This document shows positions 26,623 to 34,945 of a stretch of 64,000 nucleotides of DNA, piece by piece. The stretch spans positions 124,001 to 188,000 of the forward strand of contig NZ_JACXWX010000009.1 in assembly GCF_014764505.1 (NCBI RefSeq). Reading direction: 5' to 3'. This stretch comes from Phormidium tenue FACHB-886. Its GTDB lineage: Bacteria > Cyanobacteriota > Cyanobacteriia > Elainellales > Elainellaceae. The notes under the pieces were generated by a model. The model worked only from the letters and a program-made list of their open reading frames with translations. It did not search any database and was not told the origin of the DNA. Positions within the stretch are counted from its first letter, which is position 1; every line of letters starts with the position of its first letter. A program made the position numbers and the translations under genes.

Positions 26623-27102
26623 TTAAGAAACCAAGTTGTCCCCTTTTCTGAGGAGTTCCTTCAGGAACCAACGGTGTTTTTGGTGAACTTGAACTAGCCG
26701 CGTGTAGAGATCTGCTGTGCCAATATCGCCTGCTTCGTTGGCAACTTCAGCGTCTTGATGCATTTCTTTGATGATCAGCTCATGCGTAGTGATCGCTTCT
26801 TCCACCATAGAGCGCACAGACAACTCACCTGTAGAAGGCTGAACCGTAGCAGTGGGTAAGTAGTCTGCAGGGTCAGCGATTGGTCTGCCATCCAACATCA
26901 AGCTACGTTCTGCAAGCTCATCGATCATGGCAAACACTTCATTAGCCTGCTCCTCAAACAAGAGATGCAGATCGCGGAACAGAGGACCAAACGTGAGCCA
27001 GTGATACTTCTTGTAGTTGAGATAAGCAACAAGGGCATTGGCTTGCTCCCGCTGTAGAGTGTCTACAACGTTCGTGGTTCTGGTGGGTAGGATTGCAGTC
27101 AT
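26623..27102 (-). CDS. dps: Dps/ferritin-like DNA-starvation protein
   Basis: A 159-residue four-helix Dps protein. Dps dodecamers oxidise Fe(II) with hydrogen peroxide and store iron, protecting DNA. The signature region NYKKYHWLTFGPLFRDLHLLFEEQANEVFAMIDELAER holds the inter-subunit ferroxidase ligands (His in YHW, His in DLH, Glu in FEEQ). LDGRPIADPADYL follows, and the last helix ends HQKHRWFLKELL. The N-terminus is short, without a Lys-rich DNA-binding tail. A very good ribosome site (AGGAGATAGC before ATG) supports the start. It sits next to the SOD gene on the same strand with a terminator between, fitting an oxidative-stress neighbourhood. Confidence 0.93.
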   Translation of the reverse strand: MTAILPTRTTNVVDTLQREQANALVAYLNYKKYHWLTFGPLFRDLHLLFEEQANEVFAMIDELAERSLMLDGRPIADPADYLPTATVQPSTGELSVRSMVEEAITTHELIIKEMHQDAEVANEAGDIGTADLYTRLVQVHQKHRWFLKELLRKGDNLVS

Positions 27103-27351
27103 GCTATCTCCTATGAATTACTCTACTAAAAGATTACTAGGGGGCGAGAAAATTGCAACTGTCTAACAATAAAGCTTTCCTAACGGGCTGCAAGATCTTT
27201 AAAGACTAATCTCACAGTTCCCTATAGCCATTCTCACTCGCGTGAAGTACCGGTTTTTGTTATGTGTCGCGCACGACAAAAATACTCTTTGTCTGAGCGC
27301 GAAGCACTATATCAGACATTCACATCATGCTGCTATTGAACTCAGAACCTC

Positions 27352-27378
27352 TTTGGGGCATGCCGAGCATGCCCCAAA
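27352..27378 (-). terminator. terminator hairpin after SOD gene
   Basis: Arms at 27352-27363 and 27367-27378 form a perfect 12-bp stem with a 3-base loop. The minus-strand distal arm ends in AAA/TTT pairing. It lies 32 bases beyond the SOD stop. Confidence 0.75.
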
Positions 27379-27409
27379 TGCCTGCTCCAAGCGCTGTAGC
27401 GATCTATGC

Positions 27410-28021
27410 CTAGCCGCGCAACTGCTGATAGCGACGATTCACTTCTTGCCAGTTGACAACGTTCCACCAAGCATTGAGATATTCAGGGCGGCGGTTCTGG
27501 TACTTGAGATAGTAAGCGTGCTCCCAAACATCGTTACCCAAAATGGGTAGGTGACCTGCTGTAATTGGGCTGTCTTGGTTAGGTGTTGAAGTAATTTGCA
27601 GCTTGCGATCGCCATCCAGCACCAGCCATACCCAGCCGCTGCCAAACTGCTTCACGCCTGCTTCAACAAACTTCTGCTTAAACTGATCTGCGCTACCAAA
27701 CGTCGAGTCGATCGCTTCGGCAAGTTCGCCTGTCAGCTCACCCCCATTCGGACTCATGATCTCCCAAAACATCGTGTGGTTATAATGTCCACCACCGTTA
27801 TTGCGAACGGTAGCACGGATGTCTTCAGGAATGGTGTTGAGGTTAGTAATTAAGTTTGCTAACGGCTGATTTTGCAATTCAGGATGCTTTTCAAGTGCAC
27901 CATTAAGGTTGTTGACGTAAGCAGCATGGTGCTTATCGTGGTGGAGCTGCATCGTTTGGGTATCGATGTAAGGTTCTAGTGCAGCATAGTCATAAGGTAA
28001 TGGCGCTAGCGTATGAGCCAT
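27410..28021 (-). CDS. sodA: superoxide dismutase, Mn-type signature, soluble
   Basis: A 203-residue Fe/Mn-family SOD that dismutes superoxide. Metal ligands are in [11 protein letters not shown] (His), [11 protein letters not shown] (His), and [16 protein letters not shown] (Asp, His). The two residues that separate the types point to manganese: Gly in GGHYNH and Gln in STPNQDSP, as in MnSOD. FeSOD instead has Gln/Ala at the first site and lacks the second Gln. There is no N-terminal anchor, unlike membrane-bound cyanobacterial SodA, so a soluble cytosolic enzyme is likely. I take the ATG at 28021, with GGAGAA in front; the in-frame start at 28126 adds 35 non-homologous residues. A promoter with a Fur-family-like box lies 240 bases upstream. 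Confidence 0.92.
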   Translation of the reverse strand: MAHTLAPLPYDYAALEPYIDTQTMQLHHDKHHAAYVNNLNGALEKHPELQNQPLANLITNLNTIPEDIRATVRNNGGGHYNHTMFWEIMSPNGGELTGELAEAIDSTFGSADQFKQKFVEAGVKQFGSGWVWLVLDGDRKLQITSTPNQDSPITAGHLPILGNDVWEHAYYLKYQNRRPEYLNAWWNVVNWQEVNRRYQQLRG

Positions 28022-28258
28022 GATCGTTTCTCCTGAGAATAGTTTGCAGTAAGTCAAGAATCTTTTTGCGTAGAATTGCGCTTCGGCTAAGGGCTTGCAA
28101 TGCACTTCAAAATTTGGAGGATTCAAAGCTGCATTTCTAAAGCCCCATTCTTCAAGCCAGAAGTCGCTTTTCTGGAGGCACTCTACCGAGTACCGGCTCT
28201 CAAAAGGCGAGAGAGGAAATCAAGATTGATAGGGAGTGCGTTTCATTTCCATGCCTTA

Positions 28259-28287
28259 ATCATAATCATTATGACTTCAACTTTCAA
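28259..28287 (-). promoter_or_regulatory. sigma70-type promoter with overlapping Fur/PerR/Zur-like palindrome
   Basis: On the minus strand, TTGAAA (28287-28282) and TATGAT (28264-28259) are exactly 17 bases apart. The perfect 7-1-7 palindrome TCATAAT-C-ATTATGA (28260-28274) covers most of the -10. It differs by one base per half-site from the Fur/Zur consensus TGATAAT-N-ATTATCA and from the PerR form TTATAAT-N-ATTATAA. It would start a transcript near 28252, with a leader of about 230 bases before the SOD start codon. Confidence 0.55.
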
Positions 28288-28407
28288 CCCGAATGGGAAA
28301 GTTTCTTGAGAAGCAAAAGCAAGGAAGGTCCGCGTGCGATCGCCCATAGCAAGAAGGGCTGTCGCTTTCCAGGGTTAATGTGATCTAGGAATAAAAATCA
28401 AATCTAT

Positions 28408-29823
28408 CTAAAGGCTGAACGCTGGACGGTGCTGCTGCCAGGGTCTTGCTGCTTCAAGCTGGGCAGCAAGGCGGATCAGCGTGGCTTCATCTGCAGGGCG
28501 ACCCACAAGCTGCACCCCCAGTGGCAAACCTTCTGGCGTAAATGTGCCTGTCGGCACGGCAATCGCAGGCTGCCCGGTTGTATTAGCCAGTGGGCAGGGT
28601 GCAATCCAATGGATAATGTTCTCGAGCGTTTCGGCAGGGCTAAGCGTTGCCCATTCGCCAACCCGAATCGCCGGACGAAGATACGTGGGCAACAGCAGGG
28701 CATCGTAGCGATCGAAGAAAGCCACGATGCGGCGGCTGATTGCCTGAAGGCTCCAAACCGCTTTTTGGTAATCGCCGCTCAAGTCAGTCTGTTCATAAAG
28801 CCATTGGTTCATCGGCTGTAGCGCTTGTGGGGGTAGCCCCGTCGCGCTGACGCCTGTTCGCCAAACTCGCTTAAACGGTTCGACCATTTCGGACAGATCG
28901 CCTGGAAAATCAGCTTCGACTTGATGCCCCAGAGATTCCAGCAGTCTGGCAGTCTCTAAAACGGCTTGCCCACAAAAGGAATCTGCTTCACCAATGGGTG
29001 AAATGCTGGTACTAAAGGCAATCCGGAGGGGTTGAGTCTCCTGAAGCGATCGCCTCACCACCTCCACAAATGTGGGGTCAGGGTTGGGCAACCAGTATGG
29101 ATCGCCCGTGATGTAGCCAGACATGACATCGAGCAAAGCAGCAGCATCAGCAACCGTGCGGGCAATTGTGCCATTGGTCGCCAGCCCATTCAAAACATCT
29201 CCAAGTGGCGCATAGGAGACTCGCCCCCGAGATGGCTTAATACCGACTAACCCACAGCAAAACGCAGGCCCGCGCACAGAACCACCGCCGTCTGACCCTT
29301 GTGCTACCGCTGAGAAACCTGCTGCTACTGATGCGGCTGCGCCACCGCTCGACCCACCCGCCGTGTAGTCTAGGTTCCACGGATTGCGGCAGGGCGGAAA
29401 AGCCTCCGTTTCGGTGTAGGGCAGCGAACCCGCTTCAGAGGTTGCAGTCTTACCCAGAATTACAAATCCGGCGGCTTTAAGTCGGGCGACAAAACCCTCG
29501 TCATACGCAGCAATGTTGTTTAGCATAACTTTGCTGCCATAGGTACAGCGTACCCCTGCAACGGCAGCAAGGTCTTTGATCGAGATCGGCACACCCCAAA
29601 AAGGCGGCAGATTTTCTCTGCCGCCAATTAAAGCTTCTGTTTTGGCTTGGGCATCGGCTAGGGCAAGGTCAGCCGTGACGGTATAAAAGCTACCTAGCTG
29701 TGAATCAAGCCGCTGAATCCGCTCGAGGAAAAGCTGCGTCAGTTCTAAGGGCGAAATCTGCTTGCTGCGAATGAGCTGTGCTTGCTCTAGGGCAGAGGTA
29801 AACGCCAAATCAACTGGGTTCAT
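28408..29823 (-). CDS. amidase signature-family hydrolase
   Basis: A 471-residue amidase-signature protein. The Ser-cisSer-Lys triad is visible: Lys in [12 protein letters not shown], cis-Ser and Ser in [17 protein letters not shown] with the following [28 protein letters not shown]. Family members hydrolyse amides, including acylamides, nicotinamide and Gln-tRNA-linked substrates. The absence of gatB/gatC nearby argues against GatA, and the substrate is unknown. The ATG at 29823 has GAGGA upstream and is preferred to the TTG at 29838. It lies 95 bases downstream of the Trypco1-domain gene on the same strand and may be co-transcribed. Confidence 0.9.
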   Translation of the reverse strand: MNPVDLAFTSALEQAQLIRSKQISPLELTQLFLERIQRLDSQLGSFYTVTADLALADAQAKTEALIGGRENLPPFWGVPISIKDLAAVAGVRCTYGSKVMLNNIAAYDEGFVARLKAAGFVILGKTATSEAGSLPYTETEAFPPCRNPWNLDYTAGGSSGGAAASVAAGFSAVAQGSDGGGSVRGPAFCCGLVGIKPSRGRVSYAPLGDVLNGLATNGTIARTVADAAALLDVMSGYITGDPYWLPNPDPTFVEVVRRSLQETQPLRIAFSTSISPIGEADSFCGQAVLETARLLESLGHQVEADFPGDLSEMVEPFKRVWRTGVSATGLPPQALQPMNQWLYEQTDLSGDYQKAVWSLQAISRRIVAFFDRYDALLLPTYLRPAIRVGEWATLSPAETLENIIHWIAPCPLANTTGQPAIAVPTGTFTPEGLPLGVQLVGRPADEATLIRLAAQLEAARPWQQHRPAFSL

Positions 29824-29918
29824 GGCAGCCGTCCTCAATGAGTGTGCTTACGCGATCGCCAAGCTTCGGTTCCTTCTGGGAACTTTAATAGCAACGCGTT
29901 CCTTCTAGGCAAGCCATA

Positions 29919-30419
29919 TTATAGATTAGCTGCAGGGGCAGGTGGCAAGCCAGCAGGGGGGCGAGGCGGCAGTTGCGCTTGGGACTGCTGCGCCTGCTGA
30001 GGGAGCGGACGAGAACCGTTTGCAGGCTGAGCTGCCGGACGCTGAGCAGCAGTCTGACGGGATTGAAAAGCGCACTCTACAACAACTTTAACGTTGCAGC
30101 CAATGGTTCCTTTCGCAACGTAGGGGAGTCCGCCTTCACCGCTGGTGTTCACACCAAACTCTAACGTTACTTTTTGCACGTCTGCCAGAGCAGCATCTCG
30201 AAAGGCGTTGAGCGTGTATTTAGTATAGGTGCGAATGGTGCTTTGAATTTGCTCAAAGTTGCGGGCAATTTGGACGCTAGCAGAGTCGCCCCAGCCTTTG
30301 CCACCCCCCCGCGTTTTTTCTTCAGCTTCTTCAACGACTTCTGGAACCTCTACCTCGTCTTCGGCCTCAATGTAGATGATCGTCTCTTCATCGATTTGAA
30401 CAGCTTGTAGTTTAGGCAT
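29919..30419 (-). CDS. Trypco1-domain (CU044_2847-family) protein
   Basis: A 166-residue protein. Residues 1-115 match the trypsin-co-occurring domain 1 pattern. A beta-rich start (LQAVQIDEETIIYIEAEDEVEVPEV) is followed by a helix (FEQIQSTIRTYTKYTLNAFRD) and the hallmark DVQKVTLEFGVNTSGEGG. The domain ends with AKGTIGCNVKVVVEC. Residues 120-166 are a Pro/Gln/Ala-rich tail. Trypco domains were named for neighbouring trypsin-like peptidases in predicted bacterial conflict systems. Here no peptidase is adjacent; the neighbours are an amidase and an SSB. The function is unknown. The start is ATG 30419 with AGGG about 10 bases upstream. Confidence 0.75.
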   Translation of the reverse strand: MPKLQAVQIDEETIIYIEAEDEVEVPEVVEEAEEKTRGGGKGWGDSASVQIARNFEQIQSTIRTYTKYTLNAFRDAALADVQKVTLEFGVNTSGEGGLPYVAKGTIGCNVKVVVECAFQSRQTAAQRPAAQPANGSRPLPQQAQQSQAQLPPRPPAGLPPAPAANL

Positions 30420-30510
30420 AGAAATGACCCTGAGTGGTGATTGACTACAGCAGTTTATGCCTGCAGTCCTATAGTGTTAGCTTTTGGCAGCAGCTCGCAC
30501 TGCCGAAATT

Positions 30511-30556
30511 TGCATTATTGTGTCTGTCTATTTTGCGTACAGGCACAATAATGCAA
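30511..30556 (-). terminator. hairpin between SSB and Trypco1 genes
   Basis: Arms of 17 bases (30511-30527 and 30540-30556) pair with one G-U. It lies after the SSB stop and 90 bases before the Trypco1 start on the same strand. There is no clean T run, so it may be a terminator or a leader structure. Confidence 0.5.
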
Positions 30557-30629
30557 AGGCTGAAGATTGAGCACAGAGCATGATAGATATGCTTCGAGAA
30601 CTGCAACTTCGCTTTCCGGATAGCCTCAA

Positions 30630-31100
30630 TCAGGCCGGAGCAGCAGCCTTTTCTTTCTTGTCTTTAGCTTTTTCTGACTTGGTTGCTTCTGGGCGAGCAC
30701 TCTTATCCAACTCAACCACCTCAAAAGGGTTCTTCTCAGCTTCTACCAATTCTTCTTCATCAAGCTTGACAATATCCAAATCAATATCCAAAACAGTCAT
30801 TCTCAGTCCCGCTTTGGGTATGTTGCCGTTGCTGGAGATGTAGGGATTTGGCTCTACGCTGCCCGTACAAATAATTAACGATCCCTTTTTTAGATAAGGC
30901 AGCTTACGCCAAGCATAAGATTTTTCCCAAATGCTGAGGCTAACGGTAAAAGAGCCCTCCCGATCGCGGGGCTTACGCACATACAGAGTCGCCTTAGCCA
31001 CCTGCGCCCGATCGCCGTCTCGCAGCTCGACCGTTTCAATTTGTGCATCGGCTGCTAAATTGCCGCTGACGATCCATTTATTTAGACCTGCACTTGACAT
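30630..31100 (-). CDS. ssb: short single-stranded DNA-binding protein, no acidic tip
   Basis: A 156-residue OB-fold protein of the bacterial SSB family: LNKWIVSGNLAADAQIETVELRDG, AKATLYVRKPRD, SLSIWEKSYAWRKLPYLKKGSLIICTGSVEPNPYIS, AGLRMTVLDIDLDIVKL. The C-terminal 45 residues are Glu/Lys/Ala-rich and end KEKAAAPA. The DDDIPF-like acidic tip that recruits repair partners in canonical SSB is absent. It is thus likely a paralogue that coats DNA without partner recruitment, or it acts outside replication. The ATG at 31100 follows AGGAG; a GTG at 31112 is the alternative. Trypco1 and amidase genes follow on the same strand. Confidence 0.82.
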   Translation of the reverse strand: MSSAGLNKWIVSGNLAADAQIETVELRDGDRAQVAKATLYVRKPRDREGSFTVSLSIWEKSYAWRKLPYLKKGSLIICTGSVEPNPYISSNGNIPKAGLRMTVLDIDLDIVKLDEEELVEAEKNPFEVVELDKSARPEATKSEKAKDKKEKAAAPA

Positions 31101-31245
31101 GAGTAGATCCACTCCTGCATTGACTAGTAATTTCTTTAGCCAGCATTCCCGTGGGTGGAGCAGATCTATCTATAGCGCTGGAACTAACTACCAGCTTGGA
31201 AACCGAAAGATGTAGAGCGACACAGTACTGCGGTAAAAGCGCAAA

Positions 31246-31274
31246 ATTTTAGCCGTGTACAGCACGGCTAAAAT
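31246..31274 (-). terminator. terminator hairpin after PepSY gene
   Basis: Arms 31246-31257 and 31263-31274 form a 12-bp stem with a 5-base loop. On the minus strand the distal arm ends in a TTTT run. It lies just beyond the PepSY gene stop. Confidence 0.75.
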
Positions 31275-31297
31275 CACGTGATCGAATTTATGTCAGG

Positions 31298-32734
31298 TTA
31301 ATTTAGGATGCGTCTGAGGTCTGGAATCCGGGATATGACCAAGTAATCTAATAGCAAGACAGCAATCAGCGAAATTCCAACTAGCGGAAACGCCACCCCC
31401 AACACTGCCACAATTGCTACTGGCACCTTCCAAGACTGCCTATAACTTGGCAAAGGCGGCGCACCCAGCCGATCGACAGGACGACGTTGCCACCACATGA
31501 TCGCACCACTTACAGATAGCAGCACAATCACCACACAAGCGAACAGCATCAAAAGCTGATTAGGTAACCCAAAGTATTTGCCCATATGAATTGCAGCACC
31601 CATCTCAACTGCCTTTGGAACCAGACCATAATCCTGCCAGCGAACATCTGCTAATATCTTGCCGCTGTAGCGATCGATGTGCAGGGTTGTTTCCTGAGTG
31701 GGGTCATTTGGGAATGCAGAGACTGTATAAACACCCATTTCCCCTTCGGGAAAGCTAACGCTAAAACCAGCAGGCGCGCCGTTGGCTTTTGCCAAGCCAA
31801 TGACCGAATCCAGCGTCACTGCACTTGGGGTTATCTCGTCTGTGCTACTGCTGCTGTGCCCTTGATGCTGTCCGTGCTGTCCGTGCCCACCTGACTGCGG
31901 CATCGGCATCTGCTCTACTGCCCAAGGCACGACCTGCCCTCCGTGCTGATTGAGCGAACCCGTGAGGACAGTGGATTGGGGAATGTTGTCCCACATCTGC
32001 GCCGGAAAGTGACCCCAAACTTTAGCAAATGTATCGCCCCAGAAGCCCGACCAAGGCAATCCGGTCAAAATCAAAAACCCAATGAGCAGCACCGCGTAGA
32101 AGCCCGGAACCGCATGGAGATCGCGCCAAAAGACACGCCGATTATTGCTGTTTAATCGCGGCAGCAGCGTCCCCCACACTGAGAACTCCCGGCGGGGCAA
32201 CCAGAGATATAGTCCCGTGATCAGCAGCACCAGTCCCCAGCAGGCAGCTAGCTCTACTAAATAATCGCCTAGCCTACCCAGCATTAGCTTACCATGAATC
32301 TTGCGAACCACCGCCTGCAGATTGCGCTCTTCATCGAGATCGCCTAAGACCTGTCCTGTGTGCGGATTTACATAGACCAGTAAATTTCTTTCGTCTGCAG
32401 TTGTTAGCGTTATTTCTGAGCTGCGATCGTCAGCCGCATTTGGGATGAATTTAGTGATGCTGGCATTGGGATAAGCTTGTTCAGCTGCCTGTAGCTGCTG
32501 AGTATATGACACGCTTGCGCCCGTAGGCTGCACTATGAGCAAATTGCGATACATTAGCGTATCCAACTGCGGCTTAAACAGATAGATACTGCCCGTGATC
32601 GCCAAGATAACCATAAACGGAATCACGAACAGTCCTGCATAAAAATGCCAGCGCCAGACCGATCGATAGAAGCGGTTTGCTGGAGATTCACTGATTACAG
32701 GGGACTCTTGAACAAGGCTGGTAGAATTTCCCAT
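31298..32734 (-). CDS. PepSY-associated TM-helix membrane protein (iron-uptake type)
   Basis: A 478-residue inner-membrane protein with four transmembrane helices. TM1 is in RFYRSVWRWHFYAGLFVIPFMVILAITGSIYLF, TM2 near VELAACWGLVLLITGLYLW, TM3 in RDLHAVPGFYAVLLIGFLILTGLPW, and TM4 in LLMLFACVVIVLLSVSGAIMWW. A further hydrophobic C-terminal segment follows. Two PepSY-type extracytoplasmic regions lie between. A His-rich stretch (SGGHGQHGQHQGHSS, residues ~285-300) sits in the second loop and may bind metal. Such proteins are often iron-regulated and linked to siderophore or ferric reductase systems; that role is inferred. No TonB receptor is adjacent. It has its own terminator. Confidence 0.88.
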   Translation of the reverse strand: MGNSTSLVQESPVISESPANRFYRSVWRWHFYAGLFVIPFMVILAITGSIYLFKPQLDTLMYRNLLIVQPTGASVSYTQQLQAAEQAYPNASITKFIPNAADDRSSEITLTTADERNLLVYVNPHTGQVLGDLDEERNLQAVVRKIHGKLMLGRLGDYLVELAACWGLVLLITGLYLWLPRREFSVWGTLLPRLNSNNRRVFWRDLHAVPGFYAVLLIGFLILTGLPWSGFWGDTFAKVWGHFPAQMWDNIPQSTVLTGSLNQHGGQVVPWAVEQMPMPQSGGHGQHGQHQGHSSSSTDEITPSAVTLDSVIGLAKANGAPAGFSVSFPEGEMGVYTVSAFPNDPTQETTLHIDRYSGKILADVRWQDYGLVPKAVEMGAAIHMGKYFGLPNQLLMLFACVVIVLLSVSGAIMWWQRRPVDRLGAPPLPSYRQSWKVPVAIVAVLGVAFPLVGISLIAVLLLDYLVISRIPDLRRILN

Positions 32735-32812
32735 AGGGTCAACTGGCAGAGGATTCCAGTCGCTTACTATGGCGGATGATGAAATGAAATGTCAAAAGAC
32801 AGGTTGTCTTTA

Positions 32813-33424
32813 TTACAGCTCTAAGCTGCGCCATAAATACCAAGAGGCGATCGATCGGTAAGGCTTCCAGGCTTGTCCGAATTTTTCTATTGTTTTTTTA
32901 TCGGGTAGTTCTGGTAGTTCATATATCCGTCGAATTCCTACTCGAACTCCTAAATCGTCCACAGGCAGTACATCCAAACGGCGCATCCGAAAGATCAACA
33001 GCATTTGCACCGTCCAGCGTCCAATTCCTTTAATCTGAGTCAGCAGGCGAATAATGGCTTCATCATCCATTGCTTCCAACTCAGCGAGTGTGGGTAATCC
33101 AATTTGGATTCTTTCGGCTAAGTTTTTGATGTATAGCACCTTAGATCGGGACAGCCCCACACCACGAAGCTGATCGTCTGGCGTATTGAGAATCATTTCT
33201 GCCGTCAGCACAGCAGTATCTGGATGTAGCTGAAGAAAGCGGCGATGAATGGCGGCAGCAGCTTTGCCAGACAGTTGCTGATAAATAATTGAACGAGCCA
33301 GAGAATTGAATAGATCGGTTGGCTCTGCTTCTTGCTGTAGGGCACATTCACCAACGCGATCGATAACGGCTCCCAAGATAGGGTCGGCTTGCTTGAGGGT
33401 AGCGATGGCGATTGAGTAGTCCAT
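32813..33424 (-). CDS. DNA-3-methyladenine glycosylase II (AlkA-like, HhH-GPD)
   Basis: A 203-residue HhH-GPD glycosylase lacking the N-terminal TBP-like domain of E. coli AlkA. The order is LARSIIYQQLSGKAAAAIHRRF, then LRGVGLSRSKVLYIKNLAE, the helix-hairpin-helix TQIKGIGRWTVQMLLIF, and LDVLPVDDLGVRVG with the catalytic Asp. It ends with WKPYRSIASWYLWR. It removes alkylated purines from DNA in base excision repair. There is no Fe-S cysteine cluster, so it is AlkA-type rather than EndoIII/MutY. The start is ATG 33424 near a GAAG. It is a single gene. Confidence 0.92.
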   Translation of the reverse strand: MDYSIAIATLKQADPILGAVIDRVGECALQQEAEPTDLFNSLARSIIYQQLSGKAAAAIHRRFLQLHPDTAVLTAEMILNTPDDQLRGVGLSRSKVLYIKNLAERIQIGLPTLAELEAMDDEAIIRLLTQIKGIGRWTVQMLLIFRMRRLDVLPVDDLGVRVGIRRIYELPELPDKKTIEKFGQAWKPYRSIASWYLWRSLEL

Positions 33425-33517
33425 GCTTCTATTTTATGCTCTGTTTCCAGAACTGCTGTACTTCTGCCGCGGATTTAGAGAAGAACTCAGCTTTAAATAA
33501 ATTTGTAGCTTGTTCAA

Positions 33518-33547
33518 GTAGGAACTGCTGTAAACAGCAGTTCCTAC
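33518..33547. terminator. 14-bp perfect hairpin between alkA-like and RTX genes
   Basis: Arms GTAGGAACTGCTGT (33518-33531) and its complement (33534-33547) are separated by two bases. It lies upstream of both divergent genes, so it is not an ordinary terminator for either. It may be regulatory or a mobile palindrome. Confidence 0.5.
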
Positions 33548-33704
33548 AACAGGTTGAATGATGGCATGTAAAGTTCTGTAAAGTCTTGCACAATATAATC
33601 TTTGAGCGCAGATAGCTATATATCGGTTCACAAGGCAGCATTCATCAGCCTATCCCTCAGTGAATCGCAAAACAGTCTTCTAAATATCATTAAGGAACAG
33701 CAAC

Positions 33705-34385
33705 ATGGCTATCTACGGCACAGACGCTAGCGAGACACTGTATGGTACAGCCGCTTCCGATATTTCTATCTTTGCCTATGCAGGAAATGATACCGTTTAT
33801 GGTCTCGGTGGAGACGATATTATTGATGCTGGTTTGGGCGACGATTGGGTAGATGGCGGTTTAGGTAACGATACTATTTTAGGACGCGATGGTGTTGATG
33901 TCCTCTGGGGTGATAAAGGCGACGACGCCCTTTGGGGAGAATCTGGAGACGATCGTCTTTACGGTGAAAGCGGTAACGATGCATTAGTAGGTGGTTTGGG
34001 CAACGATCTCCTGGTTGGCGGTGAGGGCAACGACCAGCTAAACGGATATGGCTACGGTGTAACTAACGACTCGCAGATTGATAACCTAACTGGCGGTGCA
34101 GGCGCAGATCACTTTATCTTAGGCGGTAGCTGGGGTGTTTCTTACCTGGAAACGGGCGATGGCTATGCCGTGATCAAAGATTGGGATGCTATTAAAGATT
34201 GGATCGATGTAAAGGGTACTGCCAGCCAATACCAACTTCAATTCAAATCAGTGAGCGGCATTGGTTCCAACGCTAAAGATACCGAAGTCTACTTCATTGA
34301 CGGAAACGGCAACAAAGATCGGATCGGCATTGTTCAAGACTCGATCAATGTCAGCATCTCCCGCGACTTCAAATTTGTTGCATAG
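33705..34385 (+). CDS. RTX-type calcium-binding repeat protein
   Basis: A 226-residue protein built from hemolysin-type nonapeptide repeats GGxGxDxUx. About eight run from residue ~24 to 115 (GLGGDDIID, GLGDDWVDG, GLGNDTILG, ESGDDRLYG, ESGNDALVG, GLGNDLLVG, GEGNDQLNG). A C-terminal RTX-associated domain follows (GGAGADHFILGG, IKDWDAIKDWIDVKG, KDTEVYFIDGNGNKDRIGIV). Such proteins are usually exported by type I secretion with a C-terminal signal and fold on binding Ca2+. No ABC/HlyD exporter genes are near. The ribosome site AAGGAACAGC precedes the ATG. A terminator follows after a short direct-repeat tract. Confidence 0.92.
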   Translation: MAIYGTDASETLYGTAASDISIFAYAGNDTVYGLGGDDIIDAGLGDDWVDGGLGNDTILGRDGVDVLWGDKGDDALWGESGDDRLYGESGNDALVGGLGNDLLVGGEGNDQLNGYGYGVTNDSQIDNLTGGAGADHFILGGSWGVSYLETGDGYAVIKDWDAIKDWIDVKGTASQYQLQFKSVSGIGSNAKDTEVYFIDGNGNKDRIGIVQDSINVSISRDFKFVA

Positions 34386-34415
34386 ATTTTGTTGCATAAA
34401 TTTTGTTGCATAGAT
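34372..34415 (+). repeat. short direct repeats at RTX gene end
   Basis: The unit TTTGTTGCATA occurs three times in a row around the stop codon of the RTX gene, at about 15-17 base spacing. The first copy encodes the last residues (FVA and stop). This looks like a small replication-slippage duplication. Confidence 0.7.
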
Positions 34416-34423
34416 ATAGGTGT

Positions 34424-34454
34424 AAGCGGGTCTAGGCAGTGCCTAGACCCGCTT
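34424..34454 (+). terminator. terminator after RTX gene
   Basis: Perfect 14-bp stem (34424-34437 with 34441-34454) and 3-base loop, 39 bases after the RTX stop. The distal arm ends in TT. Confidence 0.75.
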
Positions 34455-34539
34455 ATTGAGATTGACACAACATATGCATTAGTCTTGAAACACCGACAGC
34501 CACAATAGCCCGTCTTATGGTTGCTACCTCTTGTCTCGA

Positions 34540-34945
34540 AGTCACCTGGGAGAAACTCCCTGATGATTTTGTCCTGTCCAATGAGTGATCCACCCTACAC
34601 CCAGAACTCGTTCATATCCTTCTCAACTATCGGTATTCCACCCACAACCAGCCGTTTTGCCCTTGCTACTGATAACCCATGCCTTCTGGCTAGCTGCCTC
34701 AATTACACTGACAGGCGTTTCATATCCCAGTCCAGTAATACGACTAATGCCACGTCAACTGCTGCCTCCACTGTGAGTTTGTAGAACCAGGCGAATCTCT
34801 TCAGGGGTGATTTGACGGCGGTAGTACGGAGTATCAAAGGTTTTAGTAAAGCTTTGTTGGCAAGCAGGACAGCAGTAGCGTGGGCTTCCTTTGCTTGTTT
34901 TCCCAAGACGATGGGGTTTGAGGTGCTACAGAAGGGACATTCCAT
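34540..34945 (-). pseudogene. degraded IS1-like transposase remnant
   Basis: From the ATG at 34945 the frame reads MECPFCSTSNPIV, a zinc-finger start as in IS1-type InsA. A frameshift then leads into RYCCPACQQSFTKTF and PYYRRQITPEEIRLVLQTH. After a stop the frame continues RGISRITGLGYETPVSVIEAASQKA, matching the helix-turn-helix part of IS1-family transposases. Downstream the sequence decays and no DDE catalytic segment survives. At least two frameshifts or stops are present. No terminal inverted repeats were found, so the element boundary is unknown. The family assignment is from memory of motif similarity. Confidence 0.6.

Noticed and set aside
27410-28126. Longer SOD start at 28126
   Set aside because: The extra residues are not homologous, and the ATG at 28021 has a good ribosome site.
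28100-28309. 69-aa plus-strand ORF upstream of SOD
   Set aside because: No ribosome site. It runs through the SOD promoter and the Fur-like palindrome on the other strand.
34521-34784. 87-aa plus-strand ORF
   Set aside because: It is the complement of the transposase remnant and shows no coding signature.
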